DNA of 64,000 nt. It comes from Adhaeribacter aerolatus. Lineage in GTDB: Bacteria > Bacteroidota > Bacteroidia > Cytophagales > Hymenobacteraceae. A program made the translations under genes and the position numbers. The notes under the pieces are model-generated. The model did not search any database. It was not told the DNA's origin and saw nothing but the letters and a program-made list of their open reading frames with translations. Below, one piece after another: positions 1 through 9,143 of the stretch. The DNA lies in NCBI RefSeq assembly GCF_007991635.1, contig NZ_BJYS01000018.1:62001-126000 (forward strand). Direction: 5' to 3'. Each line of letters opens with the position of its first letter. Within the stretch, counting starts at the first letter, position 1.

Positions 1-552
1 ACTATTAAAGAGGGTATCGTTGATGGGTACCACTCTTTCTTTATCGCCCTTGCCGGTAACGCGCACGGTTTTTCCGGTAAAATTTATATCTGCCTCGGCT
101 ATGCCAATCAGCTCGGCCAGCCGGATGCCGGTGCCATACAAAAACTCCAGAATAAGTTTATCGCGTTGCCCTTCAAAGTTGTCTTCAAAGGCAAAAGCAT
201 CTAAATAATTATTAAAAGCTTCTTCCGCCACAAAGGCCGGCAGCTTTTTAGAAGCTTTTGGTGGTTTCAGGCGTAAGGTTGGGTTTTTAGTAATCTGGTT
301 CTGGCGCAGCAGAAATTTGTAGTACGAACGTAAACAGGCAATTTTACGGTTAACGGTGCGCGCGTCGAGGTCTTTTTGCACCAGGGTTACAATCCAGGAG
401 CGGATAATGGCATGATCGGCTTCGGCTGGATCAGTTATGTTGTATGTTGCGGCTAGGTAAGCTGAGAATTGACCCAGATCGGTCTGGTACGAGAGCAGCG
501 TGTGGGGGCTGTAGCGTTTCTCATACCGCAGGTATTTAAAAAATAATTCCAT
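1..552 (-). CDS. Tyrosine recombinase, XerC/XerD type (partial, C-terminus beyond window)
   Basis: The reading frame opens at an ATG (552-550) and stays open for 184 codons to the window edge, so about 110 C-terminal residues are missing compared with the usual 290-300. It carries the N-terminal SAM-like DNA-binding domain (about residues 1-85, starting MELFFKYLRYEKRYSPHTL) and the start of the catalytic core. The first catalytic arginine is seen in YGTGIRLAEL (Arg144) and the beta-hairpin lysine in TGKGDKERVVP (Lys168). The second Arg, the His residues and the nucleophilic Tyr lie outside the window. It sits 75 bases downstream of rpsU on the same strand, a neighbourhood common in Bacteroidota, which favours a housekeeping chromosome-dimer-resolution or related recombinase over a mobile-element integrase. 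XerC versus XerD cannot be decided. Confidence 0.9.
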   Translation of the reverse strand, partial: MELFFKYLRYEKRYSPHTLLSYQTDLGQFSAYLAATYNITDPAEADHAIIRSWIVTLVQKDLDARTVNRKIACLRSYYKFLLRQNQITKNPTLRLKPPKASKKLPAFVAEEAFNNYLDAFAFEDNFEGQRDKLILEFLYGTGIRLAELIGIAEADINFTGKTVRVTGKGDKERVVPINDTLFNS

Positions 553-627
553 AAACAAGTGGCTGTATACTTATGCTACACGGCCACTAATTTATGGAAT
601 TAACCTATTAAAGCTAGTAGCGAGGTA

Positions 628-822
628 CTAGTAATTTTCGGTAGCGAAAAGTTGTTGCTTGTAAACAGCTCTCTCTCTTTGTCTTTTCTTCGACACAGAT
701 GGTTTTTCGAAATACGTGCGGGCACGCAATTCTTTTAGAACGCCGGTTCTTTCAAATTTCTTCTTAAATCTTTTAAGAGCTCTGTCTACTGACTCGTTAT
801 CTTTTACGTTAACAATTATCAT
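628..822 (-). CDS. rpsU: 30S ribosomal protein bS21
   Basis: This 64-residue basic protein starts MIIVNVKDNESVDRALKRFK and matches bS21 over its whole length, including the RRxF/KKxFE-type helix and a basic KKRQRERAVYK tail. It is a component of the small subunit near the mRNA exit, next to the anti-Shine-Dalgarno site. The start ATG has no Shine-Dalgarno sequence before it (AT-rich leader). A clear Bacteroidota-type promoter lies just upstream. The next gene on the strand is the recombinase, 75 bases on. In some Bacteroidota rpsU is the gene with a strong SD because bS21 controls its own translation; that is not visible here. Confidence 0.97.
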   Translation of the reverse strand: MIIVNVKDNESVDRALKRFKKKFERTGVLKELRARTYFEKPSVSKKRQRERAVYKQQLFATENY

Positions 823-854
823 GTTTAAATTTTTGTATTTTTCTTACAGGATTG

Positions 855-884
855 CAAATGTAAGCAAATATTACTGAAAATCAA
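855..884 (-). promoter_or_regulatory. Promoter of rpsU (Bacteroidota -33/-7 type)
   Basis: On the minus strand there is TTG (884-882), a 19-base spacer, then TACATTTG (862-855), a perfect match to TAnnTTTG. The predicted transcription start is near 848, giving a leader of about 25 bases before the rpsU ATG. Confidence 0.7.
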
Positions 885-949
885 GAAAAAGGTTTAAATT
901 TTATATATTTAAAAGTAACACCTGAGCTTACCTGGTTCTAACACAATTT

Positions 950-2089
950 TTATCGCAATATTTCGCGGGCAATTACCAGTTTCTGAATCTCGGAGGTGCC
1001 TTCGCCAATGGTACAAAGCTTGGCATCGCGGTAATATTTTTCGGCCGGATAATCTTTGGTGTAGCCGTAACCGCCAAATATTTGTACGCCCTCGGTGGCT
1101 GCCTTTACGGCCACTTCCGAAGCATAATATTTAGCCATGGCCGATTCTTTGGTAGCATTCAAGCCCCGGTTTTTCACGTCGGCAGCCCGGTAGGTCAGCA
1201 GGGCTGCCGCTTCTATCTCGGTGGCAATATCAGCAAGTTTAAAACCAATGCCCTGAAAATTGGCGATCGGCTGGTTAAACTGCCGGCGTTGCTGCGCATA
1301 GGCCAGCGCTGCTTCGTAAGCACCCTGGGCAATTCCCAGGCTCAGAGCCGCAATTGAAATCCGTCCGCCATCCAGCACTTTCATCGATTGAATAAAGCCA
1401 TCGCCCACCTGGCCCAGAATATTGTCTTTGTGTACCCGGCAATCCTGCATAATCAATTCGGTGGTTTCGGAAGCCCGCATGCCCAGTTTATTTTCTTTGC
1501 GGCCGTGGCTAAAACCCTCGTGGGGCTTTTCTATCACAAAAGCTGTCATGCCGTGCGAATCACCTACCTCACCGGTCCGGGCTATTACCACCGCTATATT
1601 ACCCGATTTGCCGTGGGTAATAAAGTTTTTAGCGCCATTTAAGATATAATAATCCCCATCGGGTACGGCCACCGTACGCATATTACCGGCGTCTGATCCG
1701 GTGTTGGGTTCGGTTAAGCCCCAGGCCCCAATCCATTCGGCGGTAGCCAGCTTGGGTAGCCAGCGCTGTTTCTGCTCTTCATTGCCAAATTGCAAAATAT
1801 GACCGGTACATAAAGAGTTATGGGCAGCTACCGATAAACCAATCGAACCATCAACTTTGGCGATTTCGGCTATTGCTGTTACATATTCCGGGTATCCAAA
1901 ACCAGCGCCACCATATTGTTCCGGAACCAGCACGCCCATCAGGCCCAATTCTCCTAACTTTTTAAAAACTTCCACCGGAAATTCCTGGCTTTCATCCCAA
2001 TCCATCAGGTAAGGGCGGATATTTCGGGCGCTAAATTCCCGTACCATTTGGGCAATTATTTCCTGATTTTCCGTTTTAATTAAATTCAT
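950..2089 (-). CDS. Acyl-CoA dehydrogenase
   Basis: A 379-residue flavoprotein of the ACAD family, full length. It has the N-terminal helical domain, the FAD/substrate signature [13 protein letters not shown] (about residues 123-135), and the C-terminal signature [18 protein letters not shown] followed by IGEGTSEIQ. By alignment with MCAD/SCAD the Glu of GEGTSEIQ (Glu363) is the catalytic base, so the enzyme should be active. It oxidises acyl-CoA to trans-2-enoyl-CoA and passes electrons to ETF. The exact chain length or branched-chain preference (butyryl-, isovaleryl-) cannot be told from sequence by eye. No other beta-oxidation gene is adjacent. A 280-base gap separates it from the divergent export gene. 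Confidence 0.93.
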   Translation of the reverse strand: MNLIKTENQEIIAQMVREFSARNIRPYLMDWDESQEFPVEVFKKLGELGLMGVLVPEQYGGAGFGYPEYVTAIAEIAKVDGSIGLSVAAHNSLCTGHILQFGNEEQKQRWLPKLATAEWIGAWGLTEPNTGSDAGNMRTVAVPDGDYYILNGAKNFITHGKSGNIAVVIARTGEVGDSHGMTAFVIEKPHEGFSHGRKENKLGMRASETTELIMQDCRVHKDNILGQVGDGFIQSMKVLDGGRISIAALSLGIAQGAYEAALAYAQQRRQFNQPIANFQGIGFKLADIATEIEAAALLTYRAADVKNRGLNATKESAMAKYYASEVAVKAATEGVQIFGGYGYTKDYPAEKYYRDAKLCTIGEGTSEIQKLVIAREILR

Positions 2090-2270
2090 GTGGTGTTAGG
2101 TGGTTATTGCTGTCAAGTATTAAAACAAGATAAGGAAATAGATGTTTTTTTAGATGGTTTTTTATAAAAAGGTTAAAACAAGTTTGGTGCCCAAATTCTA
2201 CGGGAATGAATATAAAGGTTGTTTAAAGCCAGGACCTGTCTAAACATTATACGCTATACACAATATTATC

Positions 2271-2302
2271 TTTTGATACCCACCTGATTTTGTTTTACTT
2301 TG
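2271..2302 (+). promoter_or_regulatory. Promoter of the polysaccharide export operon
   Basis: TTTTG at 2271-2275 is followed after 19 bases by TTACTTTG (2295-2302), one base off the TAnnTTTG -7 consensus. The predicted start is near 2309, about 60 bases before the export lipoprotein gene at 2370. Confidence 0.5.
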
Positions 2303-2369
2303 CAGGCGTTTTGTCAAAAAATAATTTAGCAGAACCCGGTTTTTAACTAACTCTTTTTTCTTGTATTAA

Positions 2370-3260
2370 ATGCAAGTAGTTCTCAGGACCCGTTTACTTC
2401 GTCTTTTTATACTCTTTTTTGCCCTTTCTTTCTACTCCTGCCGGAGCTATAACCAGAATATTATGTTCCGGGGCGAAGGCAGTATTAACCTGGATAAACT
2501 AAAACAATCTCTGGCTAACGTAGAGCGAAATTATATTATCCAGCCGAACGATTACCTGGATGTACGGGTATATACGAATAAAGGTGAACGGATTTTTGAC
2601 CCGAATGGTGAGCTGCCTTTTGGGGCGCCAGGGGGCGGTGTAGGAGGCGTAAATCGGAGTACTGGGGTTGGTCAGCGAGGTGGAAACCGCAATACTGGCG
2701 GACAAAATAACCAATATGGGAATACCCAATTTCTGGTGCAGTATGACGGACAGGTAAAGTTGCCGATGGTTGATTACGTGAAAGTAACCGGTCTGACGTT
2801 GCTGCAGGCAGATAGTCTATTGCAGACGCTTTATGCCACCTATTACGTTGATCCTTTTGTAACCACGCAGGTAGTAAACAACCGGGTATTTGTACTGGGT
2901 TCACCGGGCGGCCAGGTTATCCAGATGACGAATGACAACATGAACCTGCTGGAGGTGATTGCACTGGCCGGCGGCGTAGGCGGGGGAAGCGGGCAGACCC
3001 AATATGGAAGAGCAAATAAGATAAAGATTATCCGGGATTATATGGATCATGACCCGATTGTGCAGGTGGTAGATTTAACCACTATTGAAGGTCTTAAACA
3101 AGCCAGCTTACATATTGAGCCGAATGATGTAATTTATATAGAACCTAATCAGCGCTTGTTTTTCGAAGTGTTTAGGGATATAGCCCCGATAGTAAGTACC
3201 ATTTTAGGCACCACCAGTGCCATTATTACTACTGTTTTGTTAATAAATAATTTAAAATAA
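2370..3260 (+). CDS. Polysaccharide export outer-membrane lipoprotein (Wza-like, SLBB)
   Basis: A 296-residue protein with a lipoprotein signal (hydrophobic stretch and FYSC lipobox, Cys24). It has a poly-export domain starting at about residue 53 (NYIIQPNDYLDVRVY), interrupted by a Gly/Asn-rich insert (about 85-120, GGGVGGVNRSTGVGQRGGN). An SLBB-like domain follows (about 170-265, VFVLGSPGGQVIQM, LLEVIALAGGV). A hydrophobic C-terminal helix (APIVSTILGTTSAIITTVLLI) would cross the outer membrane as in Wza. Such proteins form the outer-membrane channel for capsule or exopolysaccharide. The next gene, 50 bases on, is the matching Wzc-type co-polymerase kinase. The Gly-rich insert is an extra not found in E. 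coli Wza. Confidence 0.9.
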   Translation: MQVVLRTRLLRLFILFFALSFYSCRSYNQNIMFRGEGSINLDKLKQSLANVERNYIIQPNDYLDVRVYTNKGERIFDPNGELPFGAPGGGVGGVNRSTGVGQRGGNRNTGGQNNQYGNTQFLVQYDGQVKLPMVDYVKVTGLTLLQADSLLQTLYATYYVDPFVTTQVVNNRVFVLGSPGGQVIQMTNDNMNLLEVIALAGGVGGGSGQTQYGRANKIKIIRDYMDHDPIVQVVDLTTIEGLKQASLHIEPNDVIYIEPNQRLFFEVFRDIAPIVSTILGTTSAIITTVLLINNLK

Positions 3261-3310
3261 TTCGCCGAAATTATATTAAATTTATTTAATATTTTACTTC
3301 AAGCTAATTA

Positions 3311-5767
3311 ATGGCATTAGAAAAATTCGCTGATATCGATGAACTCAACAGCCGGGTGGCAGATACGGAGTCGGAAGAAGAAGGCGGCAGTGACGTAGAT
3401 TTTGTAATTCTTTTAGCAGTAGCGCGCAAAAGCTTAATATGGGTAGTTCTGCTCATTATGCTGGGGCTTGCCGCTTCTTATTTATTTCTGCGATACACCA
3501 AACCGGTTTATAAATCATCATCTATTATTAAAATAGACGAGCAATCGCAGGCCGGTGCTTTAGGATTGGGCGGCCCGATGGGCGATGCCGCCAGCAGCCA
3601 GCAGTCCATGGCCTCTCTTTCGGGGGAAGTAGAGCTAATTAAATCGGACTTGATCTACGAAAACCTGAAGCGGCGCCTGAACCTGAACGTAAGCTATTAT
3701 GCTTTGGGTAATGTTTTAAGCGAAGAACTTTACAAAAACTCGCCTTTTAAAGTTATTTACGAGATTAAAGACGATGGTTTTTACAATAAGAATTTTGATG
3801 TAAACTTTCTGGATGAAAACCGGTTTACTTTATCTTATCAGGTAGGCGAAGAAGAAATTTCGGGGGAATACCGGTTTGGTGAAAAAATAGATAAAAAAGA
3901 AATCAGCTTAACGCTCTACCCCAATAATAATTTCAACGAAGATGCGCAGGGCCGGAAGTATTTTTTTGTTATTAATAGTGACGGGGCGCTCAATAGCTAT
4001 TTTAATCAGAATCTTTCGGTTGAAATTGTAAATCCGGATGCCCATACCATAGGTATATTTTTTACCGATTTTAACCCGGCCAAAGCCCGGGATATTGTAA
4101 CCGAAATAGATACGGCTTACCTCGAACAAAAAATCCACCAGAAAAACCTGGCCAGCAGCCAAAGACAAAAATTCCTGGACCAACTGCTGAAAGAAACCGA
4201 AACGAATCTGCAGAACTCCGAAGAAAACATGGAAAGTTTTGTGCGCCAAAACCGGACGTACGATATCAAAGCGGAAGTAGGTACCCAACTGGCCAAACTG
4301 GAAACCCTAAATAACGAGCGGCGGGAATTAGATATTCAGATTGGTTTATTAAAAGATGTCGCCCGCCTGGTCAGTCAAGCCGGTCAGGATGAACAGGAAA
4401 GTGATCTGGAACAAGTAATTCCATCTTTAAAAGCGGTTGAAGACCAGGAATTAAGCAGCCGCATTTCGGAGTTGAGTAATTTGCAATTGTACTATAAGTT
4501 ACTGAAGCGTTCTTACAAGGATTCTACCGAGGCAGTAAGGCGGTACCAGAAAGAAATGGCTTTTACCAAAGATGCGGTAAATAAACTGCTGGAACAAAAT
4601 ATTCAGCTCCTTGAAAAAGAGGCGGCTACCATTAACACCAGTATCGCCGTTATCGAAAGCAAATTACAAACAATGCCGCAAAAGGAAACCGAACGGGTGC
4701 GTCTGGCGCGGCCTTTTAGCTTATACGAGGGTACTTACTTAACCCTACTCGATAAAAAAATTGAAATGGGTATAGAGCAGGCGGGTACCGTAGCTGACTT
4801 TCAGATTTTATCGCCCGCTTCGCTGCCCTCGGAGCCCATTTCGCCGGACCGCATGATTGTTTACGCCATTGGTTTGGCCAGTGGTTTAATGTTGGGGATA
4901 GGTTTAATTGCCGGCCGATATTTTATGCATAATACGGTAACCAGTGTGGGTGAAATTGAGCGTAATACCAGAGCGTCGGTATTGGGAGTAGTGCCCCATT
5001 ACACCCGCGAAAAATTACCCGTTTCTAAACTTATTGTTGATAAAAATCCCAAGTCGGCCATTAGCGAATCTATTCGCTCTATCCGGACTAACCTGGAGTT
5101 TATCAATGCTTCTTCTAAAAAGAGACGGCTTATTTCGGTTACGTCTACGGTAAGTGGTGAAGGTAAAACTTTTGTGGCGGTAAACCTGGGCGGTATTATT
5201 GCTTTATCCGACCAGAAAGTAATTATCCTGGATTTAGATTTACGCAAACCCAAAGTAAACCTGGCCTTCGAAGTCGAGAATGTTATCGGCATCAGCACCA
5301 TTCTGATTGGCAAGCACTCGATTCAGGAATGTATACAACAATCCACTATCCCTAACCTGCATTTTATTACAGCCGGACCTACGCCACCCAATCCCTCGGA
5401 ACTGATATTGAATAACCGGTTTAATGAAATGCTGGAGGAACTGCACCAGCTTTACGATGTGGTAATTGTAGATACGCCGCCGGTAGGTTTGGTAACCGAT
5501 GGTATTTTGGTAATGCGCAAAGCCGATGTGCCAATCTATATTGTGCGGGCCGATTATTCGAAGAAGTCGTTCCTGAAGAATATTAACAAAATAATGAAAA
5601 CAAATAACTTTACCCGGCTTACCGTAATCCTGAACGACGCAAAAGGGATGGCGGCTGGGTATGGTTATGGCTACGGTTACGGCTATGGCTACGGCTATGG
5701 TAATGCTTACTACGACGATGAAGTCCGGGAGAGCCCCTGGAAGCGATTCAGAAGAACATTTATGTAA
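3311..5767 (+). CDS. Polysaccharide co-polymerase / bacterial tyrosine kinase (Wzc-like)
   Basis: An 818-residue fusion of the Wzz chain-length domain and a BY-kinase. A short acidic N-terminus precedes TM1 (about residues 42-62). A long periplasmic region with coiled coil (about 275-470) is followed by TM2 (about 515-538). The cytoplasmic kinase has Walker A in VSGEGKT (Lys619), Walker A' in ILDLDLRKPK (about 640-649) and Walker B in VVIVDTPPVG (Asp721). The C-terminus carries the autophosphorylated tyrosine cluster: seven Gly-Tyr pairs (Tyr784 to Tyr796) and Tyr800/801. It controls polymerisation and export of a surface polysaccharide with the Wza-like partner upstream. The PHP phosphatase 8 bases downstream is the expected antagonist. 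No glycosyltransferase, Wzx or Wzy gene is in the window. Confidence 0.93.
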   Translation: MALEKFADIDELNSRVADTESEEEGGSDVDFVILLAVARKSLIWVVLLIMLGLAASYLFLRYTKPVYKSSSIIKIDEQSQAGALGLGGPMGDAASSQQSMASLSGEVELIKSDLIYENLKRRLNLNVSYYALGNVLSEELYKNSPFKVIYEIKDDGFYNKNFDVNFLDENRFTLSYQVGEEEISGEYRFGEKIDKKEISLTLYPNNNFNEDAQGRKYFFVINSDGALNSYFNQNLSVEIVNPDAHTIGIFFTDFNPAKARDIVTEIDTAYLEQKIHQKNLASSQRQKFLDQLLKETETNLQNSEENMESFVRQNRTYDIKAEVGTQLAKLETLNNERRELDIQIGLLKDVARLVSQAGQDEQESDLEQVIPSLKAVEDQELSSRISELSNLQLYYKLLKRSYKDSTEAVRRYQKEMAFTKDAVNKLLEQNIQLLEKEAATINTSIAVIESKLQTMPQKETERVRLARPFSLYEGTYLTLLDKKIEMGIEQAGTVADFQILSPASLPSEPISPDRMIVYAIGLASGLMLGIGLIAGRYFMHNTVTSVGEIERNTRASVLGVVPHYTREKLPVSKLIVDKNPKSAISESIRSIRTNLEFINASSKKRRLISVTSTVSGEGKTFVAVNLGGIIALSDQKVIILDLDLRKPKVNLAFEVENVIGISTILIGKHSIQECIQQSTIPNLHFITAGPTPPNPSELILNNRFNEMLEELHQLYDVVIVDTPPVGLVTDGILVMRKADVPIYIVRADYSKKSFLKNINKIMKTNNFTRLTVILNDAKGMAAGYGYGYGYGYGYGYGNAYYDDEVRESPWKRFRRTFM
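5657..5701 (+). repeat. In-gene Gly-Tyr codon repeat (7 x GGN-TAY)
   Basis: Seven tandem six-base units coding Gly-Tyr plus one Gly codon, with varied third positions (ggg/ggt/ggc, tat/tac). This gives the tyrosine cluster of the BY-kinase. The mixed codons argue for selection on the protein rather than recent slippage. Confidence 0.85.
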
Positions 5768-5775
5768 GGTTCTGA

Positions 5776-6519
5776 ATGATAAAGGCTTTTAAAAAATTTT
5801 TTCGGAAAGATAATACCGCTAGACCTTTTGCCGGAATAGCGGTAGATATGCATTCGCATCTTTTACCCGGTTTAGACGACGGCGCCGGTACCTTAGAGAA
5901 ATCGCTGGAAATGATTGCTGCTCTGGGCGACTTAGGTTACCGGAAATTAATTTTAACCCCGCATATTATGGGCGATTTTTACCGCAACACACCAGTAGGC
6001 ATCCGCGAAAAGCTGAACCTGGTGAGTGCGGCGGTAAAAGATAAAGGTTGGGAAATGGAACTGGCTTGTGCCGCCGAATATTATCTGGATGAATGGTTTT
6101 TAGCTAAGGTAAAAGCCGATGAGCCTTTGCTGAGCTTCGGCGATAATTATGTTTTAATCGAGACCTCTTATATAAATGAGCCTTTCAATTTTAAAGAAAT
6201 TATTTTTTCACTAAAAGCAGCGGGATATACGCCGGTGTTGGCGCACCCGGAGCGGTATACTTATTTGTACAACCGGCTGGATGCCCTGCAGGAAATACAT
6301 GATTTAGGCGTCTTGTTTCAGGTAAACTTAAATTCATTCTCTGGGTATTACTCGCCGGCCGCCCGGAAAGTAGCCGAAAAGCTGGTAGAATTAAAGCAAG
6401 TGCATTTTGTTGGTACCGATGCACACGCGCTGCGGCACCTGGAAATATTGCCGAAAGCCGCCGCCAACCCTTATTTTAAAAAAGCTTTGGCCCTGCCACT
6501 GCGCAATCCCCAACTTTAA
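5776..6519 (+). CDS. PHP-type protein-tyrosine phosphatase (CpsB/YwqE-like)
   Basis: A 247-residue protein with the PHP metal-binding start VDMHSHLLPGLDDGAG (His26, His28, Asp34/Asp35), TPHIM (about 61-65), an internal HPERY and a C-terminal GTDAH motif. These match the trinuclear metal centre of CpsB/YwqE manganese-dependent tyrosine phosphatases. It should remove phosphates from the tyrosine tail of the kinase encoded just upstream (stop-to-start gap 8 bases), and so set polysaccharide length or output. The short basic N-terminus (KAFKKFFRK) could bring it to the membrane. Confidence 0.9.
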   Translation: MIKAFKKFFRKDNTARPFAGIAVDMHSHLLPGLDDGAGTLEKSLEMIAALGDLGYRKLILTPHIMGDFYRNTPVGIREKLNLVSAAVKDKGWEMELACAAEYYLDEWFLAKVKADEPLLSFGDNYVLIETSYINEPFNFKEIIFSLKAAGYTPVLAHPERYTYLYNRLDALQEIHDLGVLFQVNLNSFSGYYSPAARKVAEKLVELKQVHFVGTDAHALRHLEILPKAAANPYFKKALALPLRNPQL

Positions 6520-6537
6520 TCTATAATATTCCTGCCG

Positions 6538-7530
6538 ATGATTTTTATAACCGGGGGTACGGGCCTGATTGGCAGCTTTCTAATCCGGAATTTGCTGGCC
6601 GAAGGCGCCGCCCTCAAAGTTTTATACCGGCAGCACATCCCCTCCGAATTTGAGCAGAAAAGCAATATAGAATGGATTAAAGGCGATATTTTAGATACGG
6701 CTTTGTTGCGCGATCTCATGCCGGGCATTACCCAGGTGTACCATTGTGCCGGTTTGGTGTCGTACGCGCCCCAGGATGCCGCCTTGTTAAAAGAGATAAA
6801 CGTAACCGGTACCGCCAATATCGTAAATGTCTGTCTCGAAAATCCGGGCGTTAAGTTATGCCACGTTAGCTCAGTAGCGGCCATCGGACACGTGAAAGGC
6901 CAACAGGTTTTAACCGAAGCTACCAAGTGGGATTTAAATGCATCACACTCAGCTTACGCCAATTCAAAATATTTCGGCGAACTGGAAGTGTGGCGGGGAA
7001 TCGCCGAAGGATTGCCGGCTGTGATTGTGAATCCTTCCGTAATTCTGGGGCCGGCCGCTGACTGGAGCCGGAGCAGTACCCAATTATTTAAATACGTTTT
7101 TGAAGAACATAAATTTTATACGCGCGGCGGCGCGAATTTTGTAGATGTAAGGGATGTTATAATGGCAATGACCGCTTTGATGCAGGCGGATATTACCGGT
7201 GAACGGTTTATCTTAAATGCCGGCTTGTTATCGTACGAAGCTTTTTTTATGCAAGTGGCCCGTGGCCTGCAAAAAAAAGCTCCCTCGGTAAAAGTGCCCG
7301 GATTATTAACCGAAATAATTTGGCGGGCCGAGGCCATGCGATCTTTTTTTACCCGTAAAAGACCTTTAATAACCAAAGAAACGGCACGCATTGCCAAAAA
7401 AAATCATTTGTACAGCAACGAGAAAATTAAAACCAAACTTCAGTTTAAGTTTATTCCGCTAGAAAAGACCATTCTTTGGTGCTGCCAGGAACTAAACCAA
7501 ACGCACCGGTCGCAGCCGGCGGCGGTTTAA
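6538..7530 (+). CDS. NAD(P)-dependent epimerase/dehydratase (extended SDR)
   Basis: A 330-residue extended short-chain dehydrogenase. The N-terminal Rossmann motif is GGTGLIG (residues 6-12). The catalytic Ser lies in CHVSSVAA and the Tyr-x3-Lys pair is Y140-A-N-S-K144. The C-terminal substrate domain is diverged from sugar-nucleotide epimerases and resembles dihydroflavonol-4-reductase or 3-beta-HSD-like SDRs, so the substrate is unknown. It starts 18 bases after the phosphatase gene and is probably in the same transcript, which hints at a sugar substrate, but genomic placement is the only support for that. Confidence 0.85.
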   Translation: MIFITGGTGLIGSFLIRNLLAEGAALKVLYRQHIPSEFEQKSNIEWIKGDILDTALLRDLMPGITQVYHCAGLVSYAPQDAALLKEINVTGTANIVNVCLENPGVKLCHVSSVAAIGHVKGQQVLTEATKWDLNASHSAYANSKYFGELEVWRGIAEGLPAVIVNPSVILGPAADWSRSSTQLFKYVFEEHKFYTRGGANFVDVRDVIMAMTALMQADITGERFILNAGLLSYEAFFMQVARGLQKKAPSVKVPGLLTEIIWRAEAMRSFFTRKRPLITKETARIAKKNHLYSNEKIKTKLQFKFIPLEKTILWCCQELNQTHRSQPAAV

Positions 7531-7538
7531 AGATATTG

Positions 7539-7569
7539 TTGTTGTTAGTAAAAAGGAGCTGTATTTTTG
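7539..7569 (+). promoter_or_regulatory. Promoter of the TPR gene
   Basis: TTG at 7539-7541, a 20-base spacer, then TATTTTTG (7562-7569), a perfect TAnnTTTG -7 box. It lies just after the epimerase stop codon and gives a very short leader (start about 7576) before the ATG at 7593. Confidence 0.6.
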
Positions 7570-7592
7570 CAGCGGAAAGGAGAACCCGATTA

Positions 7593-8990
7593 ATGGATGA
7601 ACAGGCCGAAGATAGAAATGAGGAGTTGGAGTTAATAAATAAATTCGAAAATATGGTAAAAGAAAACGATACTGTATTTTTTGATTTATCGGAATTCGAA
7701 TTAATCATTGATCATTATACCAGTAATTTAAATTATACCCAGGCATTAGCGGCCTGTAACGCCGCTTTGGCTCAATATCCTTTTTCAACGGAACTACAGA
7801 TTGATAAATCGCAATTGCTGGCCATGGCCGGCAATTTTGAAGAAGCCTTACAACTGATTGAAGAAGTAGCACTGGTAGACCCGGATAACGCCGATATTTC
7901 GGTAACCCGCGGGGTTATTTATACCCAAAAGGGCGAATACAACACCGCCATTGAGTTTTTTAAAAAGGCTGCCGCCGTAACCACCGACCGCGACGATATT
8001 TATTTTAACATCGGGCTCACGTACCAGAGTTGGGGTAAGTTTAAATCGGCGGTAAAATATTACAAGCAGTGCCTGCAGATAAACCCCGAAAATGAGTTAG
8101 GTATGCAGGAACTGCTGTATTGCCTGGATATAAGCGGGAACCTGGAAAACAGCCTGCCTTTCTTCCAGGAGTTTATCGATGCCGACCCTTATTCCCACAC
8201 GGCTTGGTATAACCTGGGTTTGGTGCAGTTCCGGCTGGAGTTGTTCGAAAAAGCCTTAAGCTCTTTTGAGTACAGCACCATTATTAAAGCCGATTTTGCC
8301 AACGGCTATTTACAATTGGCCAATACCTATGTGCACCTCGGCGAATTTGCCAAAGCCATCGACCACTTTAACCAGTTTACCGAGCACGATGCACCCTCGG
8401 CAGATATCTACTGCAATATTGGCGAGTGTTACGAAAAGCTGCGGCAGTGGGACCAAGCCCGGAAATATTACCAGAAATCTATTGACCTGGATCCGAACAT
8501 GGACGAGGCCTGGTTTGGCATTGGCGTAATTCTGAATGCGCAAGCCAAGTGGTTCGAAGCGGTACATTTTTTCCGGAAAGCTACTACCATTTACCCCGAT
8601 AGTTCGGATTACTGGCTGGCTTTGGCCGCAGCCGAGTATAACGTGGGGCACATTGTATCGAGCATTGAGGCTTACGAAAAGGCTAGCGAACTGGCTCCGG
8701 CTAATAAAGATATCTGGCTGAACTGGTCTATTTTGCTTTACGAACAAGGTAATTACGAAGGCGCTATCGAGCTGATGGAGAATGCCATTGAGATTCAGCC
8801 GGAGGAAGCAGAACTGCATTACCGCATGTGCGCTTATTTGCTCTCGGCAGGAAATTACAAGGAAGCCTATAATTATCTCGAAAATGCATTAATTTTGGAC
8901 TTCGATAAGCACTACCTGCTGTTTGAGTATTTTCCCGAACTGGAATCGCAGAAAGCGCTGGCGCGCCTGATAGACCAATACCGGAAATAA
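7593..8990 (+). CDS. Tetratricopeptide-repeat protein
   Basis: A 465-residue protein made almost wholly of about 12 TPR units, with typical W-LG-Y-A-F-A-P spacing (for example ALSSFEYSTIIKADFANGY, YYQKSIDLDPNMDEAWFGIG). There is no signal peptide or membrane helix, so it is cytoplasmic. I start it at the ATG at 7593, preceded by AAGGAG. The frame is open further upstream to 7476, but that would overlap the epimerase and run through the promoter. Function is a protein-binding scaffold with an unknown partner. The phosphosulfolactate-synthase homologue follows after 153 bases on the same strand. Confidence 0.9.
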   Translation: MDEQAEDRNEELELINKFENMVKENDTVFFDLSEFELIIDHYTSNLNYTQALAACNAALAQYPFSTELQIDKSQLLAMAGNFEEALQLIEEVALVDPDNADISVTRGVIYTQKGEYNTAIEFFKKAAAVTTDRDDIYFNIGLTYQSWGKFKSAVKYYKQCLQINPENELGMQELLYCLDISGNLENSLPFFQEFIDADPYSHTAWYNLGLVQFRLELFEKALSSFEYSTIIKADFANGYLQLANTYVHLGEFAKAIDHFNQFTEHDAPSADIYCNIGECYEKLRQWDQARKYYQKSIDLDPNMDEAWFGIGVILNAQAKWFEAVHFFRKATTIYPDSSDYWLALAAAEYNVGHIVSSIEAYEKASELAPANKDIWLNWSILLYEQGNYEGAIELMENAIEIQPEEAELHYRMCAYLLSAGNYKEAYNYLENALILDFDKHYLLFEYFPELESQKALARLIDQYRK

Positions 8991-9143
8991 ACAGCAAGCA
9001 GATGAATTCTGGAGTTTTATAAATTTAATTTAAATAATAGCCGGTGTTTTACATGATTTTTAAATAACCATTAAGGCTCCTTTATTAAGAAAACATCTGG
9101 GCTTCAACCATTTGATAGTAGTTTAATATAACAACACACCTTA

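Noticed and set aside
5657-5701. Tandem six-base repeat that could be taken for a CRISPR-like or microsatellite array
   Set aside because: It is inside the kinase frame, encodes Gly-Tyr, and has no spacers.
8310-8819. A 169-codon minus-strand open frame opposite the TPR gene
   Set aside because: Antisense shadow of the TPR repeats; not protein-like.
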